Numbered from the stretch's first letter, positions 1-9,122 are shown. The stretch: DNA of 30,917 nt from CALXCT01 sp964422185 (GCA_964422185.1 CAYRAG010000019.1:1-30917); one strand, 5' to 3'. Notes: generated by a model from the letters alone, not told the origin. Numbers and translations: made by a program.

Positions 1-337
1 CGGAAAGGCCAAGTCAAGCTGTTTTTTTATTTTCGGGGGATTTCCGCAACCGGGCGGTCACAGTTCAGCTGGCCCCCTGGGAGGAAACAGGTGACGAATT
101 GCCATGACGCAACGGTTCCGGACGATGGCGGTCTGGGGAAAGCGGCACCTGCAGCTCCCTGAATCGTTTGAGGCAGCCTGCCATTTCCCGTGTTCAGACC
201 CCGCCCTGCCGCTTAAACCGCGGGGAGGGGTATCTGCCACCGCGACACCGTGGGTGTCTGAACGGTTCGGCCCGCTCACGGCCCCCGCGGAACCGGTATG
301 CCGGATGGGTTCCATATTATGTAAACCAGCATCGGCG
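1..337. other. intergenic stretch downstream of ftsZ
   Basis: No convincing gene is seen in this stretch. The possible reading frames here are rich in Arg, Pro and Gly and have no ribosome binding site. Near the left edge, minus-strand TTGACT (plus positions 12-17) follows a run of A residues and resembles a -35 box. Its -10 box would lie outside the window, so this may be the promoter of the next leftward gene. Confidence 0.4.
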
Positions 338-368
338 GAAAAAGCCCCGTCTCACCGGGAGACGGGGC
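338..368 (-). terminator. rho-independent terminator of the ftsZ end of the dcw cluster
   Basis: A perfect 10-bp stem (GCCCCGTCTC at 344-353, GAGACGGGGC at 359-368) with a 5-nt loop is followed, on the minus strand, by a run of T residues (plus-strand A run at 339-343). It lies about 10 bases after the ftsZ stop codon and closes the leftward division cluster. Confidence 0.9.
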
Positions 369-378
369 AGGGAAACGC

Positions 379-1509
379 TCATTTGTTCTTCTTGTTGAAG
401 ATCTCCAGGATGGTGTCAAAGTCGCTCTCGCCCACCCCGGTCTCCTGGGCGGGCGGCTCCGCGCTCTCCGGCTGGCCGTCCGCGGCCGCCGGCGCGCCGC
501 TCTGTCTCTGATCCTCCGCCGCTCTTCCGGCCGGTCTGCTCTGGGCGTAGTTGCCCTCCTCAAAACCGGTGGCGATGACGGTGACCCGCATCTCGTCCTG
601 CATGTTCTCGTCAAATGTGGCGCCGAAGATGATATTGGCGTCCGGGTGGGCGGCCTCCTGCACGAGATTCGCCGCGGTCTCCACCTCTTCCAGGCCGATG
701 TCCGTGGAGCCGGTGACATTGACCAGCACGCCCCGGGCGCCGGTGATGGAGGTCTCCAGCAGCGGGCTGGAGATGGCCAGTCTGGCGGCCTCCTCCGCCT
801 TGCCTTTTCCCTCGGCCCAGCCCACGCCCATGTGGGCCATGCCCGCGTTCTCCATGACCGCGCTGACATCCGCGAAGTCCAGATTGATAAACCCGGTATT
901 TTTAATGAGGTCTGAGATGGACTCCACCGCCTGGCGCAGCACATCGTCCGCGATCTCAAACGCGTTGGCCAGCGTGATCTTCTGATCCGTGGCATACTTC
1001 AGGCGGTCGTTGGGGATGATCACCAGGGAGTCCACTTTCGTGCGCAGCTCCGCGATGCCGGCCTCCGCCTGCTGCATCCGGCGGCGGCCCTCAAAGCCGA
1101 ACGGCTTTGTGACCACACCCACGGTGAGCACACCCAGATCCTTGGCGATATCCGCCACGATGGGCGCGGCGCCGGTGCCGGTGCCTCCGCCCATTCCGGC
1201 GGTGATGAATACCATGTCCGTGTTCTCCAGTGCCCTGGAGATCTGATTGCGGCTCTCCTCGGCGGACTTGCGCCCCACCTCCGGGTCGGAACCCGCGCCC
1301 TGGCCGTGGGTCAGCTCCTCGCCGATCTGGATCTTCTGTGTGGCGCTGGAGACGGAGAGCGCCTGCTTGTCCGTGTTGATCCCGATGAACTCCACGCCCT
1401 TGGTGCCGGAGCGCACCATGCGGTTGACCACATTATTTCCGCCGCCTCCGACGCCGACCACCTTGATGGTCACCACGGTCTCGGGGCCAAGATCCAGTCC
1501 GAAAGCCAT
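379..1509 (-). CDS. ftsZ: cell division GTPase FtsZ
   Basis: This is the tubulin-like GTPase that polymerises at midcell into the Z ring and recruits the divisome. The 376-residue protein carries the GTP-binding signature GGGTGTG at residues 107-113, the N-terminal glycine-rich loop (GVGGGGNN near 19-26) and the T7 catalytic loop NLDFAD at 209-214. A variable Ala/Pro/Gln-rich linker is followed by a conserved tail (SDFDTILEIFNKKNK), the likely docking peptide for membrane anchors. The start chosen has AGGAGG 8 bases upstream. The frame stays open for 58 more codons upstream, but that stretch overlaps the promoter and does not resemble FtsZ. It is the last gene of the cluster, transcribed both from its own promoter and probably by readthrough from ftsQ. 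Confidence 0.97.
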   Translation of the reverse strand: MAFGLDLGPETVVTIKVVGVGGGGNNVVNRMVRSGTKGVEFIGINTDKQALSVSSATQKIQIGEELTHGQGAGSDPEVGRKSAEESRNQISRALENTDMVFITAGMGGGTGTGAAPIVADIAKDLGVLTVGVVTKPFGFEGRRRMQQAEAGIAELRTKVDSLVIIPNDRLKYATDQKITLANAFEIADDVLRQAVESISDLIKNTGFINLDFADVSAVMENAGMAHMGVGWAEGKGKAEEAARLAISSPLLETSITGARGVLVNVTGSTDIGLEEVETAANLVQEAAHPDANIIFGATFDENMQDEMRVTVIATGFEEGNYAQSRPAGRAAEDQRQSGAPAAADGQPESAEPPAQETGVGESDFDTILEIFNKKNK

Positions 1510-1681
1510 ATCAGTATCCTCCTGTGTATCAGAATATAGAAGGGCCGGATTCCGCGCCCCCTGGAGTATCGGTTTTTCCTGTGCGGATCGGCGGCCGAAG
1601 AGCCGCGAAAACACAGTATCTTGCGATTCCCGGCAGCGCTTTCCTCTACAGGTTGTTGCCGGAACCATAAATTCCTGCTCC

Positions 1682-1710
1682 ATTTTATTCCCAATCCAGG
1701 TTCAGGTCAA
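1682..1710 (-). promoter_or_regulatory. sigma-A type promoter for ftsZ
   Basis: On the minus strand TTGACC (plus 1705-1710) and TAAAAT (plus 1682-1687) are separated by exactly 17 bases. This would start an mRNA with a leader of about 165 bases before ftsZ. The leader includes a small hairpin (GCGGC arms at 1591-1595 and 1602-1606). The match is by eye. Confidence 0.65.
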
Positions 1711-1739
1711 GCCCCGATTCAGAATTTTTCCATCACTTT

Positions 1740-2504
1740 TCACTCATCCGGGATGGGGTAGAGATGCGGGCCGTCCTCAAAGGTGAGATCCACCACGGAT
1801 TCCTCGTCCGGCTGCAGGTAGTCCACGGCGGCCCGGAACGCCCGGGCGTCGTAGTCGTAATCCGAGGCGTAGGGGAAGTAGACCAGCAGCCGGTTCTCAT
1901 AGCCCATTTCGATGCGCACGCCGGAGGACAGGTCGATGTAGTCCGCGCCCTGAATCAGGCCGTGCGCCTCCAGGGCGGTCATCAGCGAGGCCAGATCCTC
2001 CGCTTTCGCGTCGGTCTCCTGGCCGGTCTCCAGGAAAGTGCCCGCGGACGGCTGCAGCGCGGTGACGCCGGTGATCTCCGCCAGATCGCACTCCGGCAGG
2101 CGCTCCAGGATCTTTGTGGCGCTATTCATCAGCCAGCAGGATCCCTCGTGGCGGATAAACGCCGTGGCCTCGCTCTCCGTCACGGTGATGATCAGCCGGT
2201 TGGGCAGGCTCCTGCGGCAGTTGACGCTGTCCACATACGGCAGGCCCTGCAAAATCCGCTCGTAAATCTCATTTTTATTGACGCCGAACAGGTTGTCTCC
2301 CTCTCTCACCCCTGTGATATCCACAATCTCCTGGGCGGTGTACCGGCGGTTGCCGGTCACCTCCACCTCCTCCACGCGGAAGAACACAAGACAGCCGATC
2401 ACAACCACCGCGATGATCGCCATGACGGACAGCACTTTATAGAGGCCGCTGAAGCGTCCTCTTCTCCTCCTGTGCCGTCTTCTCCTGCTGCTCCTTCGTG
2501 CCAT
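1740..2504 (-). CDS. ftsQ: cell division protein FtsQ/DivIB
   Basis: A bitopic membrane protein of the divisome that scaffolds the FtsB(DivIC)-FtsL-FtsQ complex outside the membrane. The 254-residue protein has a very basic cytoplasmic head (about residues 4-17, mostly Arg), one hydrophobic segment (about 24-43), and then a POTRA-type segment starting RVEEVEVTGNRRYTAQEI. The following region ends in an acidic tail (FEDGPHLYPIPDE). Length and layout fit DivIB of Gram-positive bacteria. It lies between murG and ftsZ; the 76-base gap to murG holds no gene, whereas many relatives carry murA or murB there. Confidence 0.9.
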   Translation of the reverse strand: MARRSSRRRRHRRRRGRFSGLYKVLSVMAIIAVVVIGCLVFFRVEEVEVTGNRRYTAQEIVDITGVREGDNLFGVNKNEIYERILQGLPYVDSVNCRRSLPNRLIITVTESEATAFIRHEGSCWLMNSATKILERLPECDLAEITGVTALQPSAGTFLETGQETDAKAEDLASLMTALEAHGLIQGADYIDLSSGVRIEMGYENRLLVYFPYASDYDYDARAFRAAVDYLQPDEESVVDLTFEDGPHLYPIPDE

Positions 2505-2580
2505 TCCCGTCTTCTCCCGCCTATGGTTTCTCTCCGCCGGATCCCGCGCCCCCGGTCTCGGAGACGGCGGGTGCCCCGGC

Positions 2581-3702
2581 TCAGGACTTCATTATGGATC
2601 GCAGTGTGGTGTAGATTCTCTCCCCCGCGTCCGGGATATTCATCCCGCGCAGCGCCCGGCTCATCTCCTCCCGGCGTGCGCCGTCCGCCAGCAGAGACCG
2701 GCACTGGCTGAACAGCGTCTGTCCGGAGCACTCCCCTTCCCGAAGAAGGATCGCCCCGCCCGCCCGGGAGAGAACCAGGGCGTTCTTCTCCTGGTGGTTG
2801 GCCGTCACATTCGGGGACGGCACCAGGATGGCGGGCCTGGCGATGGCCGCCAGCTCCGCAAGGGTGGACGCGCCCGCCCGGCACATCACCAGATCCGCGG
2901 CGTCCATCACAAGCGGCATGTCGTAGATGTACTCCACCAGTGCGCTGCCGGTGCCGTCCAGGGAGATGTTCCGATCTTTCAGCGCCGCGGTCATGGCTTC
3001 GTAATCCCGGCCGGCGCCCGCGATGTGGTGAAACGGCCAGTCCGCCTGCTGCTCCAGCTTTAGCATGTCCACCATGTAGCCGTTCATCACGGTGGCGCCC
3101 AGAGAGCCCCAGTAGGACAGCAGAATCGGTTTGTCGTCCGTGATGCCCAGCTTCTCCCGGGCCTCTTTCCGGTCGTACCGGTAGAAGTTCCCCCGCACCG
3201 GCGTGCCGGTGACAGTCACCCGATCCGGATTCGGATAGGCGCTCCGGCTCTCCTCGAAGCCCACCATCACCCGGTCCACCACTTTCGCCAGGCGCTGCGA
3301 GGTCAGGCCGGGCACGGCGTTGGATTCGTGGATGGCGGTGGGAATCCCGCGGCGCGCCGCCTCCCGCACCACGGGGTACGACGCGTAGCCCCCGGTGCCC
3401 ACCACCAGATCCGGCTGAAACTCATCCAGAATGGTCTCCGCCTGGCCCCGGGACACCGACAGGTTTTTCAGCGTCTTCAGATTATGCCTGATCCCGCTCA
3501 GGCTGGCCTGGCGGTGGAAGCTGGTGATCGTCACCGTGCGGATGGGGAACCCCTCCCGGGGCACCAGATCGCACTCCATGCCGCCGTCCGCGCCCACAAA
3601 CAGGATCTGGCAGCCCGGATGCCGCTCCTGGAAGATCCGCGCCACGGCGATGGCCGGATTCACATGGCCCGCCGTGCCGCCGCAGGTAAACAGGATATTC
3701 AT
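2581..3702 (-). CDS. murG: UDP-GlcNAc:undecaprenyl-PP-MurNAc-pentapeptide GlcNAc transferase MurG
   Basis: Adds GlcNAc to lipid I to form lipid II on the inner face of the membrane. The 373-residue protein starts with the MurG glycine-rich loop (TCGGTAGHVNPA) and has the GTGGYAS motif, the acceptor-side HESNAVPG motif and the C-terminal CRAGASTLAELAA donor-binding motif. An upstream in-frame ATG three codons earlier sits directly on the AAGGAG ribosome binding site, so I place the start at the second ATG, 9 bases downstream of that site. It follows ftsW closely, as in many Firmicutes. Confidence 0.95.
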   Translation of the reverse strand: MNILFTCGGTAGHVNPAIAVARIFQERHPGCQILFVGADGGMECDLVPREGFPIRTVTITSFHRQASLSGIRHNLKTLKNLSVSRGQAETILDEFQPDLVVGTGGYASYPVVREAARRGIPTAIHESNAVPGLTSQRLAKVVDRVMVGFEESRSAYPNPDRVTVTGTPVRGNFYRYDRKEAREKLGITDDKPILLSYWGSLGATVMNGYMVDMLKLEQQADWPFHHIAGAGRDYEAMTAALKDRNISLDGTGSALVEYIYDMPLVMDAADLVMCRAGASTLAELAAIARPAILVPSPNVTANHQEKNALVLSRAGGAILLREGECSGQTLFSQCRSLLADGARREEMSRALRGMNIPDAGERIYTTLRSIMKS

Positions 3703-3759
3703 GGCTGCCATCTCCTTTTCCCGCCGGGCGGCGCCCGGCCGGGCGGTGTCTCCGTGCGG

Positions 3760-5004
3760 TCAGCTCCGCTCCGCGTCCTTCTGCGGATCTTCTTTTGGCG
3801 GCGGGATCTGCCGCGAGACCGCCAGCACAATGCCCATCTCCACCAGCTGAATCCACAGCGCCGTGCCTCCATAACTGAAGAACGGCAGGGAGATCCCGGT
3901 GTTGGGCACGAAATTCGTGACCACGCCGATGTTCAGGAACACCTGGGCGGCCAGCAGCGTGGTGATCCCCACGATAAGCAGGGAGCCGAACCGGTCCCTG
4001 GCGTGGATCGCCAGCCAGTACCCGCGGATGATGAGCAGGGCGAAGAGCGCGATCACGATCACCGCCCCGATAAATCCCATCTCCTCCACCCAGATGGAGA
4101 AGATAAAGTCGTTCTCCGGCTCCGGCAGATACCCGAATTTCTGCTGGCTGTTGCCCAGCCCCACGCCGCTCAGGCCGCCGGAGGAGATGGCGTAGATGGA
4201 CTGGATGGTCTGATAGCCGTGGTTGAGCGGATCCGACCACGGATCCCGCCACAGCTTGATGCGGTTTGTCATATACTCGGTCTGGGTGACAATGAAGATC
4301 AGACCGGCGGCGATGGTGCCGCCGCCCAGAAAGAACCAGAACAGCCTCACCCCCGCCGCGAACAGCACCGCCGCGCCCGCCACCAGGATCAGGATGGTGC
4401 CGGACAGATGCGGCTCCTGAATCATCAGCACCGCCATAAGCAGCAGAATGAGCCCGTACGGGATCAGCTCCAGAAGACCGATCCGGTCCATCAGTCCCAT
4501 GGCCCTGCCCACCAGGCTGTGGCGGTTCCAACGGGTCTTCTTCTCCGAATCCCGTTTCGCCAGCCGGGCGGCAAAGAACACAATGACCGCCAGTTTCGCC
4601 ACCTCGGACGGCTGGAACTCCGGGCCGCCCACGATAAACATGTGCATCCAGCGCTGCACGCCGTTGTGCACCACGCCGATGTGCGGCACCAGCACCAGCA
4701 GCAGAAGGCCGAACGCAACCACCAGCAGGGGGATGGCAAACATGCGCCAGGTCTGGTAGTTGAGACTCGAGATGACCCACATGATGAAAATGCCGATGAA
4801 CACGAAGACCACCTGGCGGCGGATGTAGTAGTACGGGTCGTTCTTCGCCGTGTAGCTGTCATAGAGCGCGGCGGCGTACGAGGAGGAGAAGATCGTGATG
4901 GTTCCGATGCCCACCAGGATGAGCACCAGCATCAGAAACGGCAGATCCACGGGCCCCCTGGCCAGTTTCTCCCCCATGGTTCGATCCCGGTTTGGTTTCG
5001 CCAC
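3760..5004 (-). CDS. ftsW: SEDS-family peptidoglycan glycosyltransferase FtsW/SpoVE
   Basis: An integral membrane polymerase of lipid II that pairs with a class B penicillin-binding protein during septation or spore cortex synthesis. About 414 residues with roughly ten hydrophobic segments. Typical SEDS motifs are visible: GVQRWM, FQPSEVAKLA, NHGYQTIQSIYAISSGGL, PENDFIFSIWVEEMGF and NTGISLPFFSYGG. I chose a GTG start because a G-rich Shine-Dalgarno stretch lies just upstream; an ATG six codons earlier has none. Sequence alone does not separate FtsW from the sporulation paralogue SpoVE. The position in the dcw cluster and the single copy here favour the general name. Confidence 0.92.
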   Translation of the reverse strand: MAKPNRDRTMGEKLARGPVDLPFLMLVLILVGIGTITIFSSSYAAALYDSYTAKNDPYYYIRRQVVFVFIGIFIMWVISSLNYQTWRMFAIPLLVVAFGLLLLVLVPHIGVVHNGVQRWMHMFIVGGPEFQPSEVAKLAVIVFFAARLAKRDSEKKTRWNRHSLVGRAMGLMDRIGLLELIPYGLILLLMAVLMIQEPHLSGTILILVAGAAVLFAAGVRLFWFFLGGGTIAAGLIFIVTQTEYMTNRIKLWRDPWSDPLNHGYQTIQSIYAISSGGLSGVGLGNSQQKFGYLPEPENDFIFSIWVEEMGFIGAVIVIALFALLIIRGYWLAIHARDRFGSLLIVGITTLLAAQVFLNIGVVTNFVPNTGISLPFFSYGGTALWIQLVEMGIVLAVSRQIPPPKEDPQKDAERS

Positions 5005-5042
5005 GCTTCTCCCCCCTTTCATCCGTCAGGGCGCCGGATCTG

Positions 5043-6029
5043 TCACATGGAATACCGGTTCATCACGCCGAAGAAAGTGGCCACGCAGGCGACGATGGTG
5101 ATGCCGGAAAAGACGCAGAACAGCTTCTCCTCGCTCCAGCCGCACATCTCGAAGTGGTGGTGGAGCGGCGCCATGCGGAAAATGCGCTTGCCGTGAGTCA
5201 GTTTGAAGTAGACCACCTGGATGATGTCCGACATGGTCTCCGCGATGTAGATGATCCCCACCGGGATCAGAGCCAGCGGCACATCCAGGGCGAACGCCAT
5301 GCCGCACACCACGCCGCCCAGAAACAGCGAGCCGGTATCGCCCATGAACACCTTCGCCGGATGGAAGTTGAAGATCAGAAAGGCGCTCAGGCCGCCGAAC
5401 ACCGCCGCGGAGAACACGCCCAGCACGGAATACCCCCAGAACGCGGACACCGCGGTGTAGAACAGCGCCACGGGCATGGTCACCCCGGTGGCCAGGCCGT
5501 CCACCCCGTCCGTGATGTTCACCGCGTTGACGGTGCCCACCATGACAAACGCCGCGAACACGAGGTAGATGCCCCAGGGCAGCGTGAACTCCGTGTGGAA
5601 GAACGGGACATACAGCGTGGGACTGAGATAGCCCAGATGCCGCAGCAGAACCGTAAACACCAGCGCCGCCAGCACCTGAAGCAGGAACTTCTGCACGGCG
5701 TTCAGGCCGGTATTGCGCTGCTTCTTCACTTTGACAAAGTCATCGATGAAGCCGATGACGCCGAAGACGAGGGCGAACGCGAACACGATCAGATGCCCGG
5801 TCTCCCCCGCCATCATGTGCCGCCAGCCCAGGATCAATGACGCGACGCCGATGCCCACGATAAAGGTCAGACCGCCCATGGTGGGCGTCCCCTCTTTCGT
5901 CTTGTGCCAGGTCGGCCCGATCTCCTTGATGGACTGTCCGGCTTTCAGGCGGCGCAGGACCGGGATCAGCAGTTTGCCCGCCACGAAAGTCACGGCAAAG
6001 GCGACGATAAAGCTCAATATCAGTTCCAT
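5043..6029 (-). CDS. mraY: phospho-N-acetylmuramoyl-pentapeptide transferase MraY
   Basis: Transfers phospho-MurNAc-pentapeptide to undecaprenyl phosphate to make lipid I, the first membrane step of peptidoglycan synthesis. The 328-residue polytopic protein has the signature blocks: GTPTMGG near the start, the Asp pair in FIDDFVKVKK, NAVNITDGVDGLA, FMGDTGSLFLGG and the C-terminal PLHHHFEMCGWSE histidine motif. The start ATG is 8 bases after GGAGAGG; the longer open frame upstream is out of character. It follows the short Mur-ligase-like gene by 29 bases. Confidence 0.96.
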   Translation of the reverse strand: MELILSFIVAFAVTFVAGKLLIPVLRRLKAGQSIKEIGPTWHKTKEGTPTMGGLTFIVGIGVASLILGWRHMMAGETGHLIVFAFALVFGVIGFIDDFVKVKKQRNTGLNAVQKFLLQVLAALVFTVLLRHLGYLSPTLYVPFFHTEFTLPWGIYLVFAAFVMVGTVNAVNITDGVDGLATGVTMPVALFYTAVSAFWGYSVLGVFSAAVFGGLSAFLIFNFHPAKVFMGDTGSLFLGGVVCGMAFALDVPLALIPVGIIYIAETMSDIIQVVYFKLTHGKRIFRMAPLHHHFEMCGWSEEKLFCVFSGITIVACVATFFGVMNRYSM

Positions 6030-6058
6030 TTCCCATACCTCTCCAGGGGATCCGGCCG

Positions 6059-6598
6059 CTACGCCGTCTTCTCCGACAGGCCGCTGAAATACGCGGCGGA
6101 CACCTCCACGCTCACGCCGGCGGCCAGGGCGCACGCCATCACATTCAGCGCCTCGTACAGCGTGCAGACGCTCTGATCCAGCCTCACCCGGCACAGGCTG
6201 TCCCCGCAGAGCACCTCAAAGCGCAGATCGCCGTCCGGCAGCACCGTCAGGTTCTTCGCGGTGAGATCCGCCTGATCCTTGTTCTCGGAGTAGGTGATGG
6301 ACGGGGTCAGGTTCTCCTCCCGCCAGTAGCGGCTGACGGGGTCGTCCAGATCCAGCACGGCCAGGGCGACCGTGCCGCCGCGGACACACTGCTCCAGCAG
6401 TTCCCAGCTCAGATCGCCGGGTGCCGCCACCGCCAGCGCCCGTCCCCCCGGGCCCCGTCCGGTCAGCCGGCACACCTGCCAGCCGCCGCTTCCGGACCAT
6501 GCCAGCAGATCCCGCAGCAGCCGGGCGTTCTTCTGCCGTCCGCCCACCGCGATGGCGGGCAGCGCGTCCTGTTTCCCTGTCTGTCCGTTCTTCCGCAT
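6059..6598 (-). CDS. shrunken Mur-ligase-like protein in the dcw cluster
   Basis: A 179-residue protein in the place where murE/murF usually lie. Its second half (YSENKDQADLTAKNLTVLPD, then VCTLYEALNVMACALAAGVS) resembles the end of the central domain of MurE/MurF-type ligases, where the last block normally reads like FNVYNALAA. The ATP-binding GKT loop, the catalytic Lys/Glu residues and the whole C-terminal ligase domain are absent, so it cannot be an ordinary ligase. The ribosome binding site (AAGGGGCGG, 8 bases) and clean reading frame suggest it is still translated. It may be a regulator or scaffold derived from a ligase, or a decaying remnant. The homology call is by eye. Confidence 0.6.
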   Translation of the reverse strand: MRKNGQTGKQDALPAIAVGGRQKNARLLRDLLAWSGSGGWQVCRLTGRGPGGRALAVAAPGDLSWELLEQCVRGGTVALAVLDLDDPVSRYWREENLTPSITYSENKDQADLTAKNLTVLPDGDLRFEVLCGDSLCRVRLDQSVCTLYEALNVMACALAAGVSVEVSAAYFSGLSEKTA

Positions 6599-6622
6599 GG
6601 CACAGCCGCCCCTTTCCGAACC

Positions 6623-9016
6623 TCAGTCTAGAATATCGTTGTTGGCAAAGCGCACCTCAATCACCTGGCCCGTGGGCACGGTGGCCCCGGGCTCTACCGA
6701 CTGGCTGATCGCCAGGGTGGCGGAGGTGTAGTAGGTGGAGCCCGTCGCCCGGAGGAACAGCCCGGCTCTCGCCATGGTCTGTCTGGCCTGATCCAGCGAC
6801 TTTCCGGTGACATCCGGCACCTGCGTCTCCGCGGGCGGCGTCTCATCCCCCAGGTAGAGGGACACCTGGCTGCCGCCGGGGACGGACGCGCCGGACTTCG
6901 GGATCTGGCCTGTGACGGTGTCTCCGCTGCCGACCTTGCGGTAGGTCAGCCCTTTCTTTTCCACCGCCGCGATGGCGCTGTCCAGCGGCTGCCCGGTCAC
7001 GCCGGGCATGCTCACATTCCGGCCGTTTGCCTCGGCCTCCGTGTACTCCCGCTCCACGCCCAGATACTCCAGCGACTGCTCAATCACCTTGCCCACCAGG
7101 GGGCCGGCCATCTGGCCGCCGCTGATGTACTGGCCTTTCTTTGTGTACATGCCGTAGCCCCACTCCGGGTTCTTCAGGGCCAGCAGCACGACGATCTGCG
7201 GGTCGTCCGCCGGGGCGAAGCCCAGGAACGACACGGTGTAGGCGTGGCTGTCCTCCTCCAGCGGCTCGGAGGTGCCGGTCTTGCCGCCCACCCGGTAGCC
7301 CGCCACATAGGCGTTGCTGCCGGTGCCGTGGCTGACCACCGTCTCCAGGATCGACGCCACCCGCTCGCTGGTCTGCTCGCTGATCACCTGCCGCACGACC
7401 GTGGGCTGGTTTTGCATGACAATGTTGCCCTGGGCGTCCGTCACATGATCCACCACATAGGGCGTATACAGCTTTCCGCCGTTGACCGCCGCGGCCACAG
7501 CGGTAATGAGCCGGATGGGCGTCACGGTAAAGCGCTGGCCGAACGACGCCGTGGCCAGGGACAGGTAGCCCTCCGCGCTGGTGAAATAGTCTCTGTCCCA
7601 GGACTGGCCGATCTCCTCGCCCTGGAGATCCACGCCGGTGGCCTCCCGCATGCCGTACGCCTCAAAATAGTCGTAGAATTTCTCCGCGCCCAGCTTCTGG
7701 CCGATCTGCATAAACGCCGGGTTGCAGGAGTTCTGCACCGCCTCCGCCAGGGTCTGGGTGCCGTGTCCGCCCGCTTTCCAGCAGCTGATGCGCACGCCGT
7801 TGACCACATAGTACCCCGGGCAGTAGAAAGTGTCCGACTCCTTGACCACGCCCTCCTCCAGCGCGGCGGAGAGCACCAGGGACTTGAACACGGAGCCCGG
7901 CTCGTAGGTCTCGTTGACCGTCTTGTTGCGCCACTGCTCAAAGCGGGCGGCTGCCGTCGCCTCGCTGATCTCCTCCTCCGTGGCCGAGGCGTTGTTCCGG
8001 ATGGCGTCCAGGGACGCGGCCAGGCTGGCGTCCTTGATCGCGCCGGGTTCGTTGAGGTCGTAGTCCGGCAGGCTGACCTGGGCCAGAATGCGGCCGCTGT
8101 TGGGATCCATCACAATGCAGAACGCGCCGTCCAGCACGCCGTAGGTCTCAATCCCCTCCCGGCACGCCTGGGTCGCGAACTCCTGGATGGTGGTGTCGAT
8201 GGTCAGGGTCACATCGCAGCCGTTGGAGGCCTCCACATAGCTGGCGGTGCCGTTGGGCATCTCCCGGCCGTTGACCACCTTGGAGTAGACCGTGCGGCCG
8301 ATGGTGCCCGCCAGGTCGTCCTCATACAGCGCCTCCACGCCGTAGGCGCCGCCGCTGTCGTTGACGAAGCCCACCACCTGGGCGGCCAGATCCCCGTACG
8401 GGTAGTACCGCTTGGAGGACGGGGACAGATACAGTCCGGGGCTGAGTTTGTTCTCGGAGATGTACTCCCGCACCTTCTCGGAGTCCTCCGTCTCCAGTTT
8501 TTTGATCAGAACCTGGTAGTAGGAGTCCCGGGACATGTGATCCTCCACCGCGGCGCGGTCGAGCTGGGGCAGCACCTGGCAGACGCCGTCCACAATCTCC
8601 CGCTTCACCGCGGCCACCTCCGCGTCGTACGCCGCCTGATCCAGTACCCCCTCCTCGTCTTTGAAGTCATCCTCATCCACGCTGGCGATGACATCCCGGG
8701 GCGAGAGAATCAGATCGTACACCGTGGCGGACATGGCCATCACGCTGCCGTTGGCGTCAAAAATCCGCCCGCGCATGGCGCTCACGGTGGAATCCCGGGT
8801 GTGCTGGCGGGTGGCCAGCTCCTGGTAGTAGTCGTGATCCGTGATGCACAGCTGGTACAGCGTGCGCACGAGAGGGATGAAAATGAGGATCCCGCAGACC
8901 ACGAGAAGCACAATGGTGCGGTTGAGAATCGTGCGGTTTGCCTTCCGCTCGTTCTGGCGGCGCGGCTGGGTGCTCTCCCGCGGCTCGGGCGTCGGTCTCC
9001 GGTCTCCCCGGCTCAT
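6623..9016 (-). CDS. ftsI: class B penicillin-binding protein with two PASTA domains (FtsI/SpoVD/PBP2B type)
   Basis: A transpeptidase that cross-links septal (or spore cortex) peptidoglycan outside the membrane. The 797-residue protein has a short basic cytoplasmic head, one membrane anchor (about 32-53), a dimerisation region starting with the MRGRIFDANG block (81-90), and the catalytic domain with S375-V-F-K378, S430-C-N432 and K579-T-G581. Two PASTA domains follow (about 669-723 and 732-791). Start: GGAGG 7 bases upstream. PASTA tails are typical of Firmicutes SpoVD and PBP2x/2B. It is the enzymatic partner of the FtsW two genes downstream. Sequence alone does not tell divisional from sporulation use. 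Confidence 0.93.
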   Translation of the reverse strand: MSRGDRRPTPEPRESTQPRRQNERKANRTILNRTIVLLVVCGILIFIPLVRTLYQLCITDHDYYQELATRQHTRDSTVSAMRGRIFDANGSVMAMSATVYDLILSPRDVIASVDEDDFKDEEGVLDQAAYDAEVAAVKREIVDGVCQVLPQLDRAAVEDHMSRDSYYQVLIKKLETEDSEKVREYISENKLSPGLYLSPSSKRYYPYGDLAAQVVGFVNDSGGAYGVEALYEDDLAGTIGRTVYSKVVNGREMPNGTASYVEASNGCDVTLTIDTTIQEFATQACREGIETYGVLDGAFCIVMDPNSGRILAQVSLPDYDLNEPGAIKDASLAASLDAIRNNASATEEEISEATAAARFEQWRNKTVNETYEPGSVFKSLVLSAALEEGVVKESDTFYCPGYYVVNGVRISCWKAGGHGTQTLAEAVQNSCNPAFMQIGQKLGAEKFYDYFEAYGMREATGVDLQGEEIGQSWDRDYFTSAEGYLSLATASFGQRFTVTPIRLITAVAAAVNGGKLYTPYVVDHVTDAQGNIVMQNQPTVVRQVISEQTSERVASILETVVSHGTGSNAYVAGYRVGGKTGTSEPLEEDSHAYTVSFLGFAPADDPQIVVLLALKNPEWGYGMYTKKGQYISGGQMAGPLVGKVIEQSLEYLGVEREYTEAEANGRNVSMPGVTGQPLDSAIAAVEKKGLTYRKVGSGDTVTGQIPKSGASVPGGSQVSLYLGDETPPAETQVPDVTGKSLDQARQTMARAGLFLRATGSTYYTSATLAISQSVEPGATVPTGQVIEVRFANNDILD

Positions 9017-9066
9017 GCGGCATCCTCCTCTCCGGACGGGCGCACGGCCCGCCGATCAGTCTGAAA

Positions 9067-9122
9067 GGGCGCAGGAAAGGATCTGTCTCTCCGGTTCAGA
9101 CCGGCCGCCTTTTCCTGCGCCC
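9067..9122 (-). terminator. long hairpin between ftsL and the PBP gene, possible attenuator
   Basis: GGGCGCAGGAAAGG (9067-9080) pairs with CCTTTTCCTGCGCCC (9108-9122) apart from one bulged T, and an inner hairpin CCGGT/ACCGG sits at 9091-9104. On the minus strand it is followed by only three T residues. It may partly terminate transcription or stabilise the upstream or downstream mRNA segment inside the dcw transcript. Confidence 0.6.

Noticed and set aside
379..1683. FtsZ with a 58-residue N-terminal extension
   Set aside because: The extra codons overlap the ftsZ promoter and do not look like FtsZ; the ATG at 1509 has a perfect ribosome binding site.
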